A DNA stretch of 64,000 nucleotides, from contig OX365948.1 in the NCBI GenBank assembly GCA_947247005.1, positions 52,559,401 to 52,623,400 of the forward strand, given 5' to 3'. The translations under genes were made by a program, and so were the position numbers. Origin of the DNA: Spisula solida (taxonomy: Eukaryota; Mollusca; Bivalvia; Venerida; Mactridae). The notes beneath the pieces are model-generated. The model made no database searches and was not told where the DNA came from. It saw only the letters and a list, made by a program, of their open reading frames with translations. This document shows, piece by piece, positions 60,731-64,000 of this stretch; within the stretch, counting starts at the first letter, position 1, and each line of letters begins with the position of its first letter.

Positions 60731-61634
60731 AATAAACAAGCCGGCTTCATGCACCGTGTTCTTCCAGATAAATTGTCTCCCTTTACAAATGGTCTGAAAG
60801 GGAGGTAACTTTCAATAATGGCTGCGCCCATGAATTGAAAGGGACTTTTTGTGTTTTGGAACTTGACGTAAGTGTTTACAGTGCTCAACACTAACTTTTT
60901 GCAATTTAAGTAAGATATTGTCTTTTGTCATTAGGTCCGTCTAACTTCCATGTGTTGCCAGAATACATTTCACCTTGTTATGCAACTTTTATATTTTTTA
61001 GCTATTTAGTTTATTTTCAACAAATATTCATTAATGGTTTGAACGTGCTAAGTATACCTCTGTGTTTTGTTCCCTGTTGCACAATTTGTATATTCTTTTC
61101 AGATAAGACCTATCACATTCTTTAGTTTTCCCTTTCCCATATAAAGTATATGGAAAATGAAAGTAGAAATGCTAAAAAGCTTTGCAAGGATTGGCTATGT
61201 TTGCCTTATGTAGTTATATTGAATTTTATTTAATGCTAACTGATGAGATATGGAGTTCTATCAGTGAAATAAAACCTATATCAGTCACTGGTTATCACCT
61301 ACAATGTGACTGATATAAGCTCCGCCCCCTCATAGGGACTACTTTAATTTACCAAAATCTCAACACTAAAATGTCTGTAACTTTTTTATTACTGAACGGA
61401 AACATGTCATGTGGGGTTTTTTATTCTTAGTTGGACCATTTCCTACAAGTTGGTGTATGATTTAATGCAAAATTCTCAAAGAAGTCGTTTTCACCTATTC
61501 ACCATAATCCAAGATGGCGGATTTTGAAGTGAAAAATATGAATGGAATAACATATTCATACGTAGCCTAACCACAGTGGTAATTTGGCATAAATAGTACC
61601 AGTTTTGACACCATAAAAGCATTAAATAAATAGA
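60731..61634. other. ALG6-ERCC4 intergenic, ALG6 side
   Basis: This should contain the ALG6 promoter (reading left). I see no TATA box at the expected place. A short inverted repeat (CCTATATCAGTCAC and GTGACTGATATAAG) is at 61275-61320. No gene was found. Confidence 0.45.
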
Positions 61635-61786
61635 ATATTTGTTTGTTTTGATTGAATATGGTTAATATCTCATCTTGTAGTGATAAAATTTTAATATTTT
61701 CACTCGCGCTACGCGCTCTTGAAAATATTGAATTTTATCACTACACGATGAGATATAAACCATATTCAATCAAAACAAACAAATAT
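61635..61786. repeat. 152-bp hairpin palindrome
   Basis: Arms of about 66 bp run from ATATTTGTTTGTTTTGATTG to ATTTTC and back. The few differences are scattered. The loop is CACTCGCGCTACGCGCTCTT. It lies between the divergent ALG6 and ERCC4 genes. Confidence 0.9.
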
Positions 61787-61924
61787 CCTCTATTTATCAC
61801 ATTTTTTATCAAGTGTTGTCAGTTTTCATGTGCATGCTTAACTCTTGATCAACATAAACCTCATTATGATTTATAACTATTTTTGACAAGCTAGGGTATA
61901 CAATTAACCTTACCTGGGTACAAA

Positions 61925-62345
61925 AAATGTAGCATGGTCGTGGAGTGGGTAACACTCTAGACTACAGGTTGAGAGGTCCCTGGTTCGAATCTCGGCTAGC
62001 TCACGTGATCTGAGTGTTTCCCACCCAACTATAGATGAACTGGTTGGTAACCCAGAGCCTGAGAGGTAGTTTTGTGAACATCGGTGCTATACCAGCTAGC
62101 CTCAACAAATTTTTTTCAAAGCACTCGTCCTGCAATATAGACGAAGAAGAAAACCCCAAAATCTTACTTGTCCTGCTATATAAATAAAGAAGGAAGATAT
62201 TGTGCAGGACGAGCGGACGAGTGGATTCATTGAGGCCTGTATACACATATAGCATGTTAAAGAACCAAGGAATACATGTATGCAGAAAGAGCTAGGGTTG
62301 TACACACTGATTCCATGTATACACATTTTTTCCATTTCTTCCTTT
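61925..62345 (+). mobile_element. tRNA-derived SINE
   Basis: The head has GGTCGTGGAGTGGGTAACAC and CCTGGTTCGAATCTC. Then come CACCCAACTATAGATGAACT, CATCGGTGCTATACC and TAGCATGTTAAAGAACCAAG. The last part matches the centre of the SINE at 23084-23535. Confidence 0.7.
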
Positions 62346-62770
62346 AAACCAGGAGGTCATTGGTTAAATATGCAGGGAAAAACTAACAGTTTGAACACAT
62401 ATACTTGTCTAATTTGAATGCTAACAAACGAACCAACTTACCTGAAAATATTTTTTACGGGTATTTCGATGCCCAATTTGTTGTTCGAATAACCTTAAAT
62501 GTTGTTTTTTTTACCTTCGTAAAATTTGACTGTGAGTTATTTCCTCTTCTTCATTGAATCAATGTTGTAAAATGTCCTGTCGAAGAAGGGCATAGATCTT
62601 CTTCCTTCCTTCCTTGTATAGACACCATCTGGCGTATACTCGTACTGGCACATGCAACAATACTAGCAGTAATGTTGTTTGAAAGTAATTAATCATTTCA
62701 AACTTTACTTTCAGATTACCTTAACTCAAGCCTTCCTACAAATGTTTGAAGACTGTGAAGTTCTAAGACA

Positions 62771-62844
62771 ATGAATCTATTAGAATATGAGCAACAAATT
62801 CTACTTGATGCTTGCAATGATGATGGACTTGTTGTTACAGCAAG
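62771..62844 (+). CDS. ERCC4: ERCC4 (XPF) first coding exon, partial gene
   Basis: The exon starts with an ATG and encodes MNLLEYEQQILLDACNDDG then LVVTA, ending in phase 2 within an Arg codon at a donor (GCAAG, then GTCAGT). This matches the conserved N-terminus of XPF, where LLEYE begins the first helicase-like motif region and DGLVV-x-AR precedes GLG. ERCC4 is the catalytic subunit of the ERCC1-XPF structure-specific endonuclease of nucleotide excision repair. The following exon is not found before the window ends, so intron 1 exceeds 1.1 kb. ALG6 lies head-to-head about 2 kb away. Confidence 0.85.
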
Positions 62845-62940
62845 GTCAGTGATACTTCTGTCAACTTCTAGGTTTTAACCCTCAGGCTTTGTTCTGGATA
62901 CCATAACTATTACTAAATTGTCTTTTATTTATATTACCGA

Positions 62941-63211
62941 CAGGGCTACAGATAAGGTTTTAGTCCAGGCATTGGGTATTTTACCCCCGAGTTTCAATTT
63001 TGATTGGGTTTTGACAAATTTTAATTGGGTATTTAATAAAAGTCAAAGGGTAAATGATCTTTTTTGTACTGTTTTTCATTGTAACATACTTTTCTATTTG
63101 GGTATTTCAGATTGTCTATGCTTTTTTTTACTCCCTCCTATCAAAATCTATTGGGTTTTTGATAAAATTAATTGGGTAATTACCCCAATACGCAGCTTAT
63201 CTGTAGCTCTG
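62941..63211. mobile_element. hAT-like MITE in ERCC4 intron 1
   Basis: It starts CAGGGCTACAGATAAG and ends CTTATCTGTAGCTCTG. TTACCGA is duplicated on both sides (62934-62940 and 63212-63218). The open frame that crosses it (62918-63403) is unrelated to XPF and is not supported. Confidence 0.8.
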
Positions 63212-63479
63212 TTACCGACATTGACCTTTTATGTTATGAAATCATACAATGGTCTTCAAAGACCTTGTACTACGCCAGCAAGTTTCACAAAAACAAATCT
63301 GTACAACATCTTTAAATCGGACATTAACTTTGGTTGTTGTATGAAGGTTGGTGTTATAGAGAGAAACTATTATGCTGCTGGAGAGAGGTTTCTGCTTAAT
63401 TAATGGAGAGCTCCTCTGAAGGGGTTGTACTGTATCTTAAATTATAATACCCCACAGATACATAGTATATTGGGGCTAT

Positions 63480-64000
63480 ATTTGAGTCATGCTTGAGGTT
63501 GGTTGGTTGGTCTGTGCAAAATTTGTCCACACTTTATCTCTGTGAGCATTGGTTGGATTTCGATGAAACTTTGCATGAATGATCAGTTCCAAATCTAGGT
63601 ATGCATATTGTCAGCGCACATTGGTTGAATTCATTTTAAGGTAGCTATTGCCCTTTGTTTTTACACTTATAAATTTGTCCTAGCTATTTCTCTGTAACTA
63701 ATGGTCGGATTTCAATGAAAGATTGCATGAATGATCAATACCAAGTCTTTTTTTGCATATGGTCAACACATATTGGTCGGACTAATTTTAAGGTAGTCAT
63801 GGCCATTTGCTTTTTTAGACTTATAAATTTTGTCTGCACTATTTCTCTGTAAGCATTGGTTGGATTTCGATGAAACTTTGCATGAATGATCAGTTCCAAG
63901 TCTAGTTGTGCATATTGTCAGCGCACATTGGTTGAATTCATTTTAAGGTAGCTATTGCCCTTTGTTTTTTACACTTATAAATTTGTCCTAGCTATTTCTC
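63480..64000 (+). repeat. About 158-bp tandem interspersed repeat
   Basis: GGTTGGATTTCGATGAAACT with TTTGCATGAATGATCAGTTC recurs around 63573, 63725 and 63890. Each copy also has TTTTAAGGTAGCTATTGCCC and ACTTATAAATTTGTCC. It runs out of the window. Confidence 0.8.

Noticed and set aside
62918..63403. 161-codon open frame after ERCC4 exon 1
   Set aside because: It crosses a MITE with a clear target duplication and does not resemble XPF or another protein I know.

Overview
This window is nuclear DNA from a mollusc, most likely a bivalve. It is AT-rich, has long introns with GT-AG splice sites, and most of its length is repeats. The bivalve reading rests on the repeat families (boxes starting GCTCACCTGTCAC, blocks ending in GACGGACGGACG-type tails, the GAGTTATGGTTCTTG family), on a short-chain collagen C4-like secreted gene of a kind common in bivalves, and on Asn-rich secreted structural proteins. 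The species cannot be fixed from sequence alone. Almost all long open frames are shadows of repeats; the real genes had to be assembled from short exons by matching splice sites and reading phases.

Layout. 1-9.6 kb is mobile DNA: an inverted-repeat element inserted in a 37-bp minisatellite, a foldback MITE with a 13-bp target duplication, and a Mutator-like element with 9-bp target duplications that carries two further nested elements. OST4, a 36-residue subunit of oligosaccharyltransferase, is at 9622-9732 (+). 10-16 kb is repeats. 16.1-21.5 kb (+) is a three-exon short-chain collagen C4-like gene whose second intron holds a 0.5-kb GGAA/CGAA array. 24.1-25.8 kb (-) and 33.7-36.4 kb (-) are two genes for secreted, Asn-rich, low-complexity proteins; their exons join in phase, they share orientation and both have signal peptides. 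26.9-33 kb and 36.5-47.5 kb are mobile elements, minisatellites and a decayed non-LTR retrotransposon. 47.6-60.7 kb (-) is a complete 14-exon ALG6 gene (533 residues). 62.8 kb (+) is the first coding exon of ERCC4 (XPF), head-to-head with ALG6 and running off the window.

Function. OST4 and ALG6 act in the same pathway, N-linked glycosylation in the endoplasmic reticulum. ALG6 adds the first glucose to the lipid-linked oligosaccharide, and OST4 belongs to the complex that transfers the finished oligosaccharide to protein. ERCC4 is a DNA-repair endonuclease subunit. The two Asn-rich proteins and the collagen-C4-like protein are secreted and may be structural or defence products; that part is inference.

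The most unusual observation is in ALG6 intron 12. A 72-bp-class minisatellite of about 19 copies repeats the last bases of the preceding exon together with its 5' splice site, so the intron carries a row of copies of its own donor plus acceptor-like CTACAG sequences.
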